Source of the DNA: Prolixibacteraceae bacterium
GTDB taxonomy: Bacteria; Bacteroidota; Bacteroidia; Bacteroidales; Prolixibacteraceae
Direction: 5' to 3'
DNA length: 54,393 nucleotides
Assembly (NCBI GenBank): GCA_023228025.1
Contig: JALOCD010000013.1
Location: 1-54,393 of the forward strand
Below, piece by piece: positions 9,226 to 16,737 of this stretch; position 1 is the stretch's first letter; each line of letters opens with the position of its first letter. The notes beneath the pieces are model-generated. The model was not told the origin of the DNA. It saw only the letters and a program-made list of their open reading frames with translations, and searched no databases. The translations under genes were made by a program, and so were the position numbers.

Positions 9226-10278
9226 ATGAAGAAGAAAAAAAATACAGCAACCGAAGGTTTCAATGAAATCCTGCTTTACAATACGCCCAACGGCAAGGTG
9301 AAAGTGGAAATTTATTTACAGAACGAAACCATCTGGCTTACACAACAAAAAATTGCAGAACTTTTTGGGGTGCAAAGACCAGCCGTTACCAAACACCTTA
9401 AAAATATTTTTGAAACAGGAGAATTGAAGGAAGAAGTGGTTAGTTCCATTTTGGAACATACCACTCAACACGGTGCTGTAGAAGGAAAAACGCAGGAAAC
9501 AAAAGTTAAATACTACAATCTTGATGTAATCATTTCTGTTGGCTACCGTGTCAACAGCAGTCAGGCAACGGCATTCCGCATTTGGGCGACAGAACGTTTG
9601 AAGGAATACATCATCAAAGGTTTTACAATGGATGATGAACGGCTGAAAAATCCCAACAACATTTTCGGTAAAGATTATTTTGAAGAACAACTTGCCCGTA
9701 TCCGCGACATACGAAGCAGCGAACGCAGGTTCTATCAGAAAATAACCGATATCTACACCCAATGCAGCGCCGACTATAATGTAGAAACACAAGCTACAAA
9801 AGAATTTTTTGCAACGGTTCAAAACAAATTGCATTGGGCAATAACAGGCCAGACTGCAGCCGAACTGATTGCAGCCAGAGTGGACAGCGCAAAAGAAAAT
9901 ATGGGTTTGACAACATGGAAGAATGCACCAAAAGGGAGCATCAGGAAAACTGATATCGGTATTGCAAAAAATTATTTGAACGAAAAAGAATTGGACGGAT
10001 TAAACAGAATCGCTGTGATGTATCTGGACTTTGCAGAAAGCCAGGCACTTAAAGGCGCGGTGATGTATATGAAAGATTGGATAATAAAGCTAGATGCTTT
10101 CCTGCAGTTTAACGAAGAAGCAGTTTTAAACCATCAGGGTAAAGTTTCACACGAAGTGGCTTTGGCGCTTGCTGAAAGTGAATTTGAAAAATATCGCATT
10201 GCACAGGATAAATTGATGGAAAGTGATTTTGATAAATCGTTGAAAAAAATTTCACAGCTATCACCAAAGACAAAATAA
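9226..10278 (+). CDS. rhuM: RhuM-family protein (virulence RhuM / Fic-doc-associated type)
   Basis: 350 residues. The N-terminus has GFNEILLYNTPNGKVKVEIY, then ETIWLTQQKIAELFGVQRPAVTKHLKNIFE (about 34-63), a helix-turn-helix-like block typical of the RhuM family. The centre has YYNLDVIISVGYRVNSSQATAFRIWATERLKEYI, the hallmark of the family. Length agrees with the usual ~340 residues. RhuM was named from Salmonella pathogenicity island 3; its biochemical role is unsettled, and its homologues are common in genomic islands next to restriction, Fic or DUF1016 nuclease genes. Here it is followed at once by a truncated DUF1016 fragment, matching that pattern. It has no signal peptide and probably acts on DNA or in regulation. 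The 235 bp before it contain no gene. Confidence 0.85.
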   Translation: MKKKKNTATEGFNEILLYNTPNGKVKVEIYLQNETIWLTQQKIAELFGVQRPAVTKHLKNIFETGELKEEVVSSILEHTTQHGAVEGKTQETKVKYYNLDVIISVGYRVNSSQATAFRIWATERLKEYIIKGFTMDDERLKNPNNIFGKDYFEEQLARIRDIRSSERRFYQKITDIYTQCSADYNVETQATKEFFATVQNKLHWAITGQTAAELIAARVDSAKENMGLTTWKNAPKGSIRKTDIGIAKNYLNEKELDGLNRIAVMYLDFAESQALKGAVMYMKDWIIKLDAFLQFNEEAVLNHQGKVSHEVALALAESEFEKYRIAQDKLMESDFDKSLKKISQLSPKTK

Positions 10279-10303
10279 ATTTATACAAACCGCGGCTTGA
10301 GCT

Positions 10304-10399
10304 ATGGCCAAGAATAATCAAATCATTTCGGTCTCGTTTGTCCAGGATATTAAAACTATCATTGGGCAAGCTCGTACACAAGCAGTTCGCAGTGTAGAA
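10304..10399 (+). pseudogene. Truncated N-terminus of a DUF1016 (YhcG-type PDDEXK) nuclease
   Basis: The ATG at 10304 opens a frame reading about 32 residues, with SFVQDIKTIIGQARTQAVRSV. This matches the conserved N-terminal helix of DUF1016_N proteins, in which an 'AR..A...VN' motif precedes 'YW.IG'. The similarity stops just before position 10400, which is the stop codon of the opposite-strand TolC gene. The rest of the frame is only the antisense of that gene. No nuclease domain remains, so the fragment is non-functional. It marks a deletion or insertion boundary at the right end of the accessory region. I rely on remembered family patterns. Confidence 0.6.
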
Positions 10400-11698
10400 T
10401 TACCCAATATCCCAGATTCCGGCAGCTTTCTCAAGAGAAATCAACGCCTCGGTGTATTTGTAAAGGGTATCGTAATATTCAACCTGTAAATTGCTATACG
10501 TATGCTGGGCATTCAGCAAATCAATCAATCCGGTTTCTCCCCGTTGGTAAGCATAAGTTCTCGCCTCCAAAATTTTTGCAGCATCATCAACTAAACCTGT
10601 CTTATATTGATAAAGCTGCTTTTCAAGGGCTTTAAAGGCAAACCAGGCTTGAGTCACCTCACTGGTAATCTGAAGTTGTATATCTCTGAAAACAGTTTCT
10701 CGCTGGCTGACGGCATTGTTTGCAGCCTGCAATTCTCCCCTGTTTAAACCTGATAATTTCAGAGGAATAGTGATTCCTGCACTGTACGAATTAAATGCAG
10801 GAGCCGGAGCAATTTCATTCTTCACCACAGCGCTGTGGGCGTATCCGGCATTCAGGCTAAACTCAAATGCACGGCCAGCCTGGATGAGACGAACCTGCTT
10901 TTCCGAAATTTCCTTGTTTCGAATTGCAACCTGCAGGTCTGAACGTCGTTCGAGAGCGGATTGGATCAGCTTGGGAAGAATAAATTCCTTATGCTGAAGT
11001 GGAAAATCGTCGGATGGCAAAAGCAGCGTATCTGAAAATACCTTCCCCTGAAGTTGTGCGAGTTGGGTAAGCGAAGCCTGAAAATCAGCTTCTGCCTGAT
11101 ATACCTGATTTTTTTGCGACCGGGCTTCCAATGCCGTTTGCAGGGCATCAGTTGCATTAATTGCCCCGGCTTTCAAACGCAAACTATCAGCCTCTGCCAG
11201 TTTTCGAAGTCGATTGTAAATGTCTGTTTGCAGACGGAACAGGTTCTTTTGCCTGATTGCTGCAAAGTAACTGATGGTAGCCTCCGCACGCATATTTTGA
11301 AAATAAGCGTCCAAGGCCGACTGTGTAAGTTCTTTCTGGCTTCTGGCCAGTGAAACGTTGGCTCCTCGCTTGTTTCCCAGGCTGAAAGGATAACTGACCC
11401 CTGCATCGATTCCTTGTCCCATCAGCATGGTTTTATCTTCGTTGTTGGAGTAAGCAATTGAAATGTCCGGATCAGGAAATACCTTGGCGGCTTTAAGCTG
11501 TGCCTCAGCTATACTGACATTGAACTGTTCGGCAATGTAGCCCAGATTTCCTTTGTTTACCCTGATAAGATAGTCCGACAACGAAAGCGGGAGCTGTTTG
11601 TCCCCCTCTGTTGACTGTCCAAATAAATTCAGGACGGTAAGCAGGGAGATTATCGTAATTGATAGTGATTTCATCTGTAAACTCAATTTAAATTTCAT
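10400..11698 (-). CDS. TolC-family outer membrane channel of a metal efflux system
   Basis: About 432 residues from the ATG at 11698 (MKFKLSLQM); a second ATG at 11674 (MKSLSITIISLLTVLNLFGQ) starts a clean signal peptide and is also plausible. The mature part has the two-fold repeat of long helices typical of outer membrane efflux proteins (CusC/CzcC type), with Gln/Ala/Leu-rich coiled-coil stretches and short beta segments such as SLNAGYAHSA. It would form the trimeric exit duct over the periplasm. The start overlaps the stop of the pump gene at 11688, suggesting translational coupling. It is the last gene of the efflux operon and its stop adjoins the broken DUF1016 fragment. Confidence 0.88.
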   Translation of the reverse strand: MKFKLSLQMKSLSITIISLLTVLNLFGQSTEGDKQLPLSLSDYLIRVNKGNLGYIAEQFNVSIAEAQLKAAKVFPDPDISIAYSNNEDKTMLMGQGIDAGVSYPFSLGNKRGANVSLARSQKELTQSALDAYFQNMRAEATISYFAAIRQKNLFRLQTDIYNRLRKLAEADSLRLKAGAINATDALQTALEARSQKNQVYQAEADFQASLTQLAQLQGKVFSDTLLLPSDDFPLQHKEFILPKLIQSALERRSDLQVAIRNKEISEKQVRLIQAGRAFEFSLNAGYAHSAVVKNEIAPAPAFNSYSAGITIPLKLSGLNRGELQAANNAVSQRETVFRDIQLQITSEVTQAWFAFKALEKQLYQYKTGLVDDAAKILEARTYAYQRGETGLIDLLNAQHTYSNLQVEYYDTLYKYTEALISLEKAAGIWDIG

Positions 11699-14600
11699 CC
11701 GTCTGTTGATTGGATTCAAACCATTTTTCCATCATATAGTACAATGCAGGTAGTGCGTACAATGTTATGATAGTCCCAAATGCAAGGCCATAAACAATGA
11801 CAGTAGCAAGTGGTCGTTGTACATCCGATCCAATATTGGTTGAGAGGGAAGCAGGGACAAGCCCAAGAATTGCCACTGTTGAAGTCATCAAAATTTGTCG
11901 AAACCGGTGTGAAGCGCCTTTGATAACAGCCCCTTTCAATGCTTCACCGCGTTCTCTCAATTGGTTGATGTGAGAAATCATCAAAACACCATTCATGATA
12001 AAAACACCAAACAAAGCAATGAAACCAACTGCTGACGATACGTTAAAGGTCATACCTGTAATGTTCAAAGCAAGCATTCCCCCAAAAACAGATAGTGGCA
12101 AAACTCCGATTTGAAGCCATGCCTGTCTAAAATTCCCGAAACTCCAGAAAAGCAGCAGAAACATCAGGGCCAGCGAAAGCGGAACAATCAGCGCCAATCG
12201 GGCATAAGCCCTTTTTTGGTTGTCAAACTGTCCACCCCATTGAATATGAAACTCATCGTGCTGATAGACTACATTTTTTTCAATGGCATTATTGGCTTCA
12301 TGTATAAATGAGGCAACATCACCATCCCGCAGGTTTACCCTTACTGTAACAAATCGTTTGTTTTGCTCCCGGGTTATTATCCCGGCCCCTGTTGTCGTAG
12401 ATATGTCAGCAATTTGAGAGAGGGCAATTTTTGCTCCAGTTTCGGAGGTAAGCAGTAAGGCCCCAATTTTTTCAGGAGTGTTGCGAAATTGATCGTTGTA
12501 CCTGCATGTAACATCGTATACCTTATTTTCCATAAATACCTGTGAGGTGGCTTTTCCACCAATGGCGACTTCAATCAATTCTGATACATCTGAAACATTC
12601 AATCCATACAAGGCAATTTTGTCCCTATCTGCTTGAATTTGAAGCTGAGGCAAAGGAGGTTCCTGCTCGATGCTAACATCATCGGCTCCCTTTATATTTC
12701 GCACAATTTTAAGCACATTCTCCCCTATTTTGCGGGCTTCCAACTGGTTTTCACCATAGATTTTAATAGCAAGATCACTATGAGAACCGGCAATCTGATC
12801 CATTACCATATCTATAATAGGTTGCGAGAAACCTATCTCATAACCAGGGAGCTTTGCCATATCACCTGCAATTTCATCTATCAGTTCCGTTTTCCGTTTG
12901 CCATGCCGCCACTCCTTATATGGCTTCAAACCTACCGCACATTCTACATGCGAGGCAGAGAATGGGTCAACACCCTCATCATCACGCCCAACCTGAGTCA
13001 TCGCATAGGTAACTTCATCGAATTTCATTATGTGTTTTCTGAGGGTATCTGCCATTATTTTCGATTTCTCGACTGTAATACCCGGTGGCAACTGTACCTG
13101 CATCCAAATGGATCCCTCATCTAAAGATGGTAGAAAATCTTTTCCAACATGGTAAGACAACAAAACCGTTGAAACTCCGATAATTCCAAGCGGAATAAAT
13201 ACTTGCTTCGGTTTTTCGACAAGTTTGATGATAAACTGATGATAAAAGTGTGTTAATCTTTCGAGCCAGGGATTATGATAGGATTTTTGAGGTTTTCTGT
13301 AAAGCATATAGGCTAACCCTGGAATAAGAAGTAATGCAACAGCAAGAGCCCCTAAAATGGCATATCCAACCGTAAATGCCATTGGCGTAAACATTTTCTT
13401 CTCTATCCTTTCGAAGGTAAAAAGCGGCAGATAGGCCATTATAATGATTAACATAGAGAAAAAAATCGGCTTTCCAACTTCAGCACACCTTTTCACTATA
13501 TTGTCAGCATGGAAAGGTTCCGATGGATTTTCTTCTCTTTTCCGCAAAACAGTCTCCATCATTACTATTGCCCCTTCCACAATGATTCCAAAATCAATTG
13601 CTCCCAGTGACAAAAGATTTGCCGGAATATTGGTAAGGTACATCAAAATAAACGCGATGAGCAGTGACAAAGGAATCGCAACCGCTATTACCAATGCCCC
13701 TCTCCAGCTTCCAAGAAAAATAATCAAGACAGCAAATACAAGCAATACACCAAAAAGAAGCGTGTGGGATACAGTATTTAAGGTAGCATTCACCAACTGC
13801 GTTCTATCCATGTATATATGAACCTGTACTCCTTTGGGTAATATTTCGCTATTCAGTTCTTCTATAGCTTTGTGTACATTTTCGAGCACAACGCTAGGGT
13901 TCTCGTACCGGAGCAGTTGCACTATGCCTTCCACTCCATCACTATTTTCCCGGGTTCTGTCTGTAAATCCCATGACTCCCTTTCTCTCCAGATTGCCGTA
14001 CTTAATCGTTCCCAAATCGTTTAGGTAAATAGGAAGGCCATTTGCCGTTTTAACAACAATCTTACCCAGATCATTCAGGTCCTTGATCAGGCCAATACCC
14101 CGAACAACATAGGTAAGATCGCCCAGGCCAATCATGCTTCCACCTGCATTGGAATTGTTTTTTTCAATCCGCTCGATTACTGTACTTAGGGAAACGTTAT
14201 ATTTTTCAAGCATTCTGGGATCAATCTCCACCTGAAACTGAGTCGTAATACCACCAAAGTTAGATACATCGGCTACGCCTGTGATCTGCTTGATCCGTGG
14301 TATAATCACCCATTTTTGCAAATCAGTAATTTCCCGAAGCGTATGGGTTTTACTTTCAATAATATAACGGCATACTTCACCTGTAGGGGATGTCAGCGGG
14401 TTTAAGCCAGGCTGCGCTCCAAACGGAAGAACAACACCATTGATCCTCTCTTGTACACGTTGCCTTGCCCAGTAGTCATCAACACCATCTTTAAATACCA
14501 GAATAATGGTTGAAATTCCAAACATATTTTTGCTGCGCATGGTTTGCAATCCAGGCATTCCATTGAGCTCTCTTTCCAGTGGGATTGTAATTTGCTGTTC

Positions 14601-14780
14601 AATCTCTTCAGATGCAAGTCCTGGCACCTGTGTGGCCACTTGTACGGTTACGTCGGCAATATCAGGATAGGCATCTACGGGTAATTGAAACCAGGAATAT
14701 ACCCCTATTGCTGCAACCAATGTAAAACAAGTTGCAATCAATAAACGCCGATGAATAAATAGTCTAAACAATTTTTCCAT
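11688..14780 (-). CDS. CzcA/CusA-type heavy-metal efflux RND pump
   Basis: 1030 residues, the usual length of HME-RND permeases. The N-terminus MEKLFRLFIHRRLLIATCFTLV is the first membrane helix, followed by a large periplasmic porter domain (VDAYPDIADVTVQV). TM4 contains DFGIIVEGA beginning at Asp396; the second half repeats the layout with a second large loop from about 560. The protein drives export of metal cations by proton antiport across the envelope, together with the adaptor and TolC genes beside it. In classic zinc/cobalt/cadmium pumps the TM4 motif is DFG...DGA; here the second acidic residue is Glu402, so the substrate (Zn/Co/Cd, Ni or Cu/Ag) cannot be assigned. Its start is 12 bp from the adaptor's stop. 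Confidence 0.93.
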   Translation of the reverse strand: MEKLFRLFIHRRLLIATCFTLVAAIGVYSWFQLPVDAYPDIADVTVQVATQVPGLASEEIEQQITIPLERELNGMPGLQTMRSKNMFGISTIILVFKDGVDDYWARQRVQERINGVVLPFGAQPGLNPLTSPTGEVCRYIIESKTHTLREITDLQKWVIIPRIKQITGVADVSNFGGITTQFQVEIDPRMLEKYNVSLSTVIERIEKNNSNAGGSMIGLGDLTYVVRGIGLIKDLNDLGKIVVKTANGLPIYLNDLGTIKYGNLERKGVMGFTDRTRENSDGVEGIVQLLRYENPSVVLENVHKAIEELNSEILPKGVQVHIYMDRTQLVNATLNTVSHTLLFGVLLVFAVLIIFLGSWRGALVIAVAIPLSLLIAFILMYLTNIPANLLSLGAIDFGIIVEGAIVMMETVLRKREENPSEPFHADNIVKRCAEVGKPIFFSMLIIIMAYLPLFTFERIEKKMFTPMAFTVGYAILGALAVALLLIPGLAYMLYRKPQKSYHNPWLERLTHFYHQFIIKLVEKPKQVFIPLGIIGVSTVLLSYHVGKDFLPSLDEGSIWMQVQLPPGITVEKSKIMADTLRKHIMKFDEVTYAMTQVGRDDEGVDPFSASHVECAVGLKPYKEWRHGKRKTELIDEIAGDMAKLPGYEIGFSQPIIDMVMDQIAGSHSDLAIKIYGENQLEARKIGENVLKIVRNIKGADDVSIEQEPPLPQLQIQADRDKIALYGLNVSDVSELIEVAIGGKATSQVFMENKVYDVTCRYNDQFRNTPEKIGALLLTSETGAKIALSQIADISTTTGAGIITREQNKRFVTVRVNLRDGDVASFIHEANNAIEKNVVYQHDEFHIQWGGQFDNQKRAYARLALIVPLSLALMFLLLFWSFGNFRQAWLQIGVLPLSVFGGMLALNITGMTFNVSSAVGFIALFGVFIMNGVLMISHINQLRERGEALKGAVIKGASHRFRQILMTSTVAILGLVPASLSTNIGSDVQRPLATVIVYGLAFGTIITLYALPALYYMMEKWFESNQQTDEI

Positions 14781-14792
14781 GATGTGATTGTA

Positions 14793-15902
14793 TTAACGCA
14801 AATAAACTCCCCCCTCGGCAACAATGACATCTCCAGGTGAAACTCCGGTGTGAACTATGAAAATTTTTTCTCCATCAGAAGTGACAGTAACCTGTTTTCG
14901 GACAAATCTTCCCTCACCTGTTTTGACAAACAAATAACAATGATCTTCTTCCTGCAATACTGCCGTTGATGGGATCACCATGGCCGCTTTCAGATTTTGA
15001 GTAAATATGACAGTAGCAAACATTCCGGGTTTTAACATTTTTCCCTGGTTCGCGCACTCAACATACACCTCAACCGAACGGGTTTGTTCATCCATCATAT
15101 TTCCAATGTAGTTAATAAACCCATATACGGGCTGATCCGGATTTGCCTCGGTTAAAGCCAGAACTTCATCTTGTTCGTTAAGAATTCCTATGTTTTTCTC
15201 TTTAACGTGAGCTACAACAAATACCTTACTTAAATCAGCTACTGTAACAACAGGATCAGCATCAACTTTCAGGTATTGACCTACTGTAAGGTTATTTCGT
15301 ACAATCTCACCTGATATGGGTGAACGTACGATTAACGGATTAACCATGCTTATTTCATCGGGTTTGACATTAAAAATTTTCAGAGACTCTTCCAGTTTCT
15401 CATATTCATTTATGGCAATCTGACAGGCTGTTTCTGCTTCGTCAAAATCTTTTTTTGAACCAACCCTATTATCAAGCAGATCTTTTTGGCGAAGAAAGTT
15501 GTTGGTTGCCAATCGTTTTTCCTGATTGGCTTGCACAAACAATTTGACTAATTCAAAATACTGGGGTGCGTTAATCTCAAATATTGGCGTGCCTACGGAA
15601 ACTTTTTGACCTAGTTTTACAAATGATTTCACGATACGCCCTTCGAATGGTGAAGATATTTCAGCCAAACAACCCGAAAGGGTTTTTACGGTACCGGTTG
15701 TCATACATTGTATTTTATACGCTTGTTTTTTAACGGTATACAAATTAATCTTTGAAAATAACGGAGAGTTTTCAGATACGACAATAGTATCTCCCAATAT
15801 TTTTATTCTACCATCCTGTTTATCATCGCTTTTCTGTTTGCCCAGATTGCATGAGACAGAAATAATTAAGATATAACTTAATAATGTCAGCCTAACCATC
15901 AT
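14793..15902 (-). CDS. Periplasmic adaptor lipoprotein of the metal efflux RND system
   Basis: 369 residues. A lipoprotein signal ends at the lipobox SVSC (Cys18), so it is anchored to a membrane and projects into the periplasm. The biotinyl-lipoyl-like half motifs are visible as GRIVKSFVKLGQKVSVGTPIFEI and RSPISGEIVRNNLTVGQYLK, flanking a helical hairpin with the run EKRLATNNFLRQKDLLDN. The C-terminal part has the beta-barrel pattern MLKPGMFATVIF. It links the pump to the outer channel. It lies directly upstream of the pump gene in the same operon. A metal-binding N-terminal extension is not evident. Confidence 0.9.
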   Translation of the reverse strand: MMVRLTLLSYILIISVSCNLGKQKSDDKQDGRIKILGDTIVVSENSPLFSKINLYTVKKQAYKIQCMTTGTVKTLSGCLAEISSPFEGRIVKSFVKLGQKVSVGTPIFEINAPQYFELVKLFVQANQEKRLATNNFLRQKDLLDNRVGSKKDFDEAETACQIAINEYEKLEESLKIFNVKPDEISMVNPLIVRSPISGEIVRNNLTVGQYLKVDADPVVTVADLSKVFVVAHVKEKNIGILNEQDEVLALTEANPDQPVYGFINYIGNMMDEQTRSVEVYVECANQGKMLKPGMFATVIFTQNLKAAMVIPSTAVLQEEDHCYLFVKTGEGRFVRKQVTVTSDGEKIFIVHTGVSPGDVIVAEGGVYLR

Positions 15903-16098
15903 AATGTGTTTATTTAAAAAAAATTAGAAATTTGAGCTTATAGAAATTGTTACTCCTTAATTAACAATTGAAAAATAAATAATTCATTAGCTAAACAGAG
16001 AATGACAATAGCACACGATGAGGCGGTATCTCACCTGCTCAATTTGTGTTGAGATAAAATTCAAGATAAAATGCTTTTCCTGCTTGTCTATTCAATGT

Positions 16099-16458
16099 TC
16101 AACCTATGGGAGGTGCACGGCTGATTCCAAAAGAGCAACTTTCTTTTATAGGAGCAACAGACTGAATAACAGGCACAATTGCAACAACACCTAAGATAAA
16201 AAGGAATACCTGGAATTGTTCGAATGAATCCAGATTAAGACGTGTAATCAGATCCAAAAAAAACGCAATAGACGGAAGATGTTTGTGGGACTGAAATGGT
16301 GAGTGAGAGCCTTTATCAGGTGTATATGGATGTACGTGTGTAATAATCTGTCCTCCCACAAGCTGATGCGAGTGAGTATTCATTGCCTGATTCGAAAAAA
16401 GCCAGCCAAATGAAATCAACAGAAGATATACAACATATTTTTTAAAACGGTCCTGCAA
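16099..16458 (-). CDS. Small His-rich membrane-associated protein at the head of the efflux operon
   Basis: 119 residues. Residues 7-24 (KYVVYLLLISFGWLFSNQ) form a signal/anchor, then a His-rich linker with THSHQLVGG, THVHPYTPD and HSPFQSHKH, and a second hydrophobic segment at about 83-100. The C-terminus ends SRAPPIG. I do not recognise a characterised family, though small proteins like this often precede CzcCBA-type operons in Bacteroidota. The eight or so His residues facing the periplasm suggest metal binding or delivery to the pump; this is inference. It is 196 bp upstream of the adaptor gene in the same direction, so it may be the first gene of the transcript or have its own promoter. 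Confidence 0.65.
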   Translation of the reverse strand: MQDRFKKYVVYLLLISFGWLFSNQAMNTHSHQLVGGQIITHVHPYTPDKGSHSPFQSHKHLPSIAFFLDLITRLNLDSFEQFQVFLFILGVVAIVPVIQSVAPIKESCSFGISRAPPIG

Positions 16459-16588
16459 AGCATCAAATTTACAAAGATTTATTTCTACGACTAATCCGCT
16501 CGTAACTTCAACATATTTAACGCAACATCAAACGTAAAAGTTCCATAACAACCACAAGTATATCTCATTTTACATGAATTAAAACTCA

Positions 16589-16628
16589 TTGTTCAATCTT
16601 GTTCAATTTGTGAAAATGATTTGAACAA
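16589..16628. promoter_or_regulatory. Candidate operator: three copies of an 8-bp half-site
   Basis: ttgttcaa occurs at 16589-16596 and 16599-16606, and its reverse complement ttgaacaa at 16621-16628. The group lies 130-170 bp upstream of the first gene of the metal efflux operon (minus strand). It could bind a dimeric metal-responsive repressor or activator; no such regulator gene is visible nearby. Confidence 0.3.
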
Positions 16629-16632
16629 TCAC

Positions 16633-16680
16633 TTTGACACCTTCGTGGTGAAAATTAAAATTTACCACGAAGGTGTCAAA
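16633..16680. repeat. 17-bp perfect inverted repeat between the efflux operon and the M3 peptidase
   Basis: Left arm tttgacaccttcgtggt (16633-16649), right arm accacgaaggtgtcaaa (16664-16680), AT-rich 14-nt loop that adds a few pairs. It lies 57 bp past the stop of the minus-strand peptidase gene and could terminate it, although there is no T-run on either side. Confidence 0.6.
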
Positions 16681-16737
16681 GGAATACACAACTGCAAAAA
16701 AAGGAAATATCAGCTAGGAATATTTATCTTCAACCGC

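Noticed and set aside
9316..9834. 172-codon open frame antisense to rhuM
   Set aside because: It is entirely within the well supported RhuM gene and has a low-complexity, Phe/Cys-rich translation with no family pattern.
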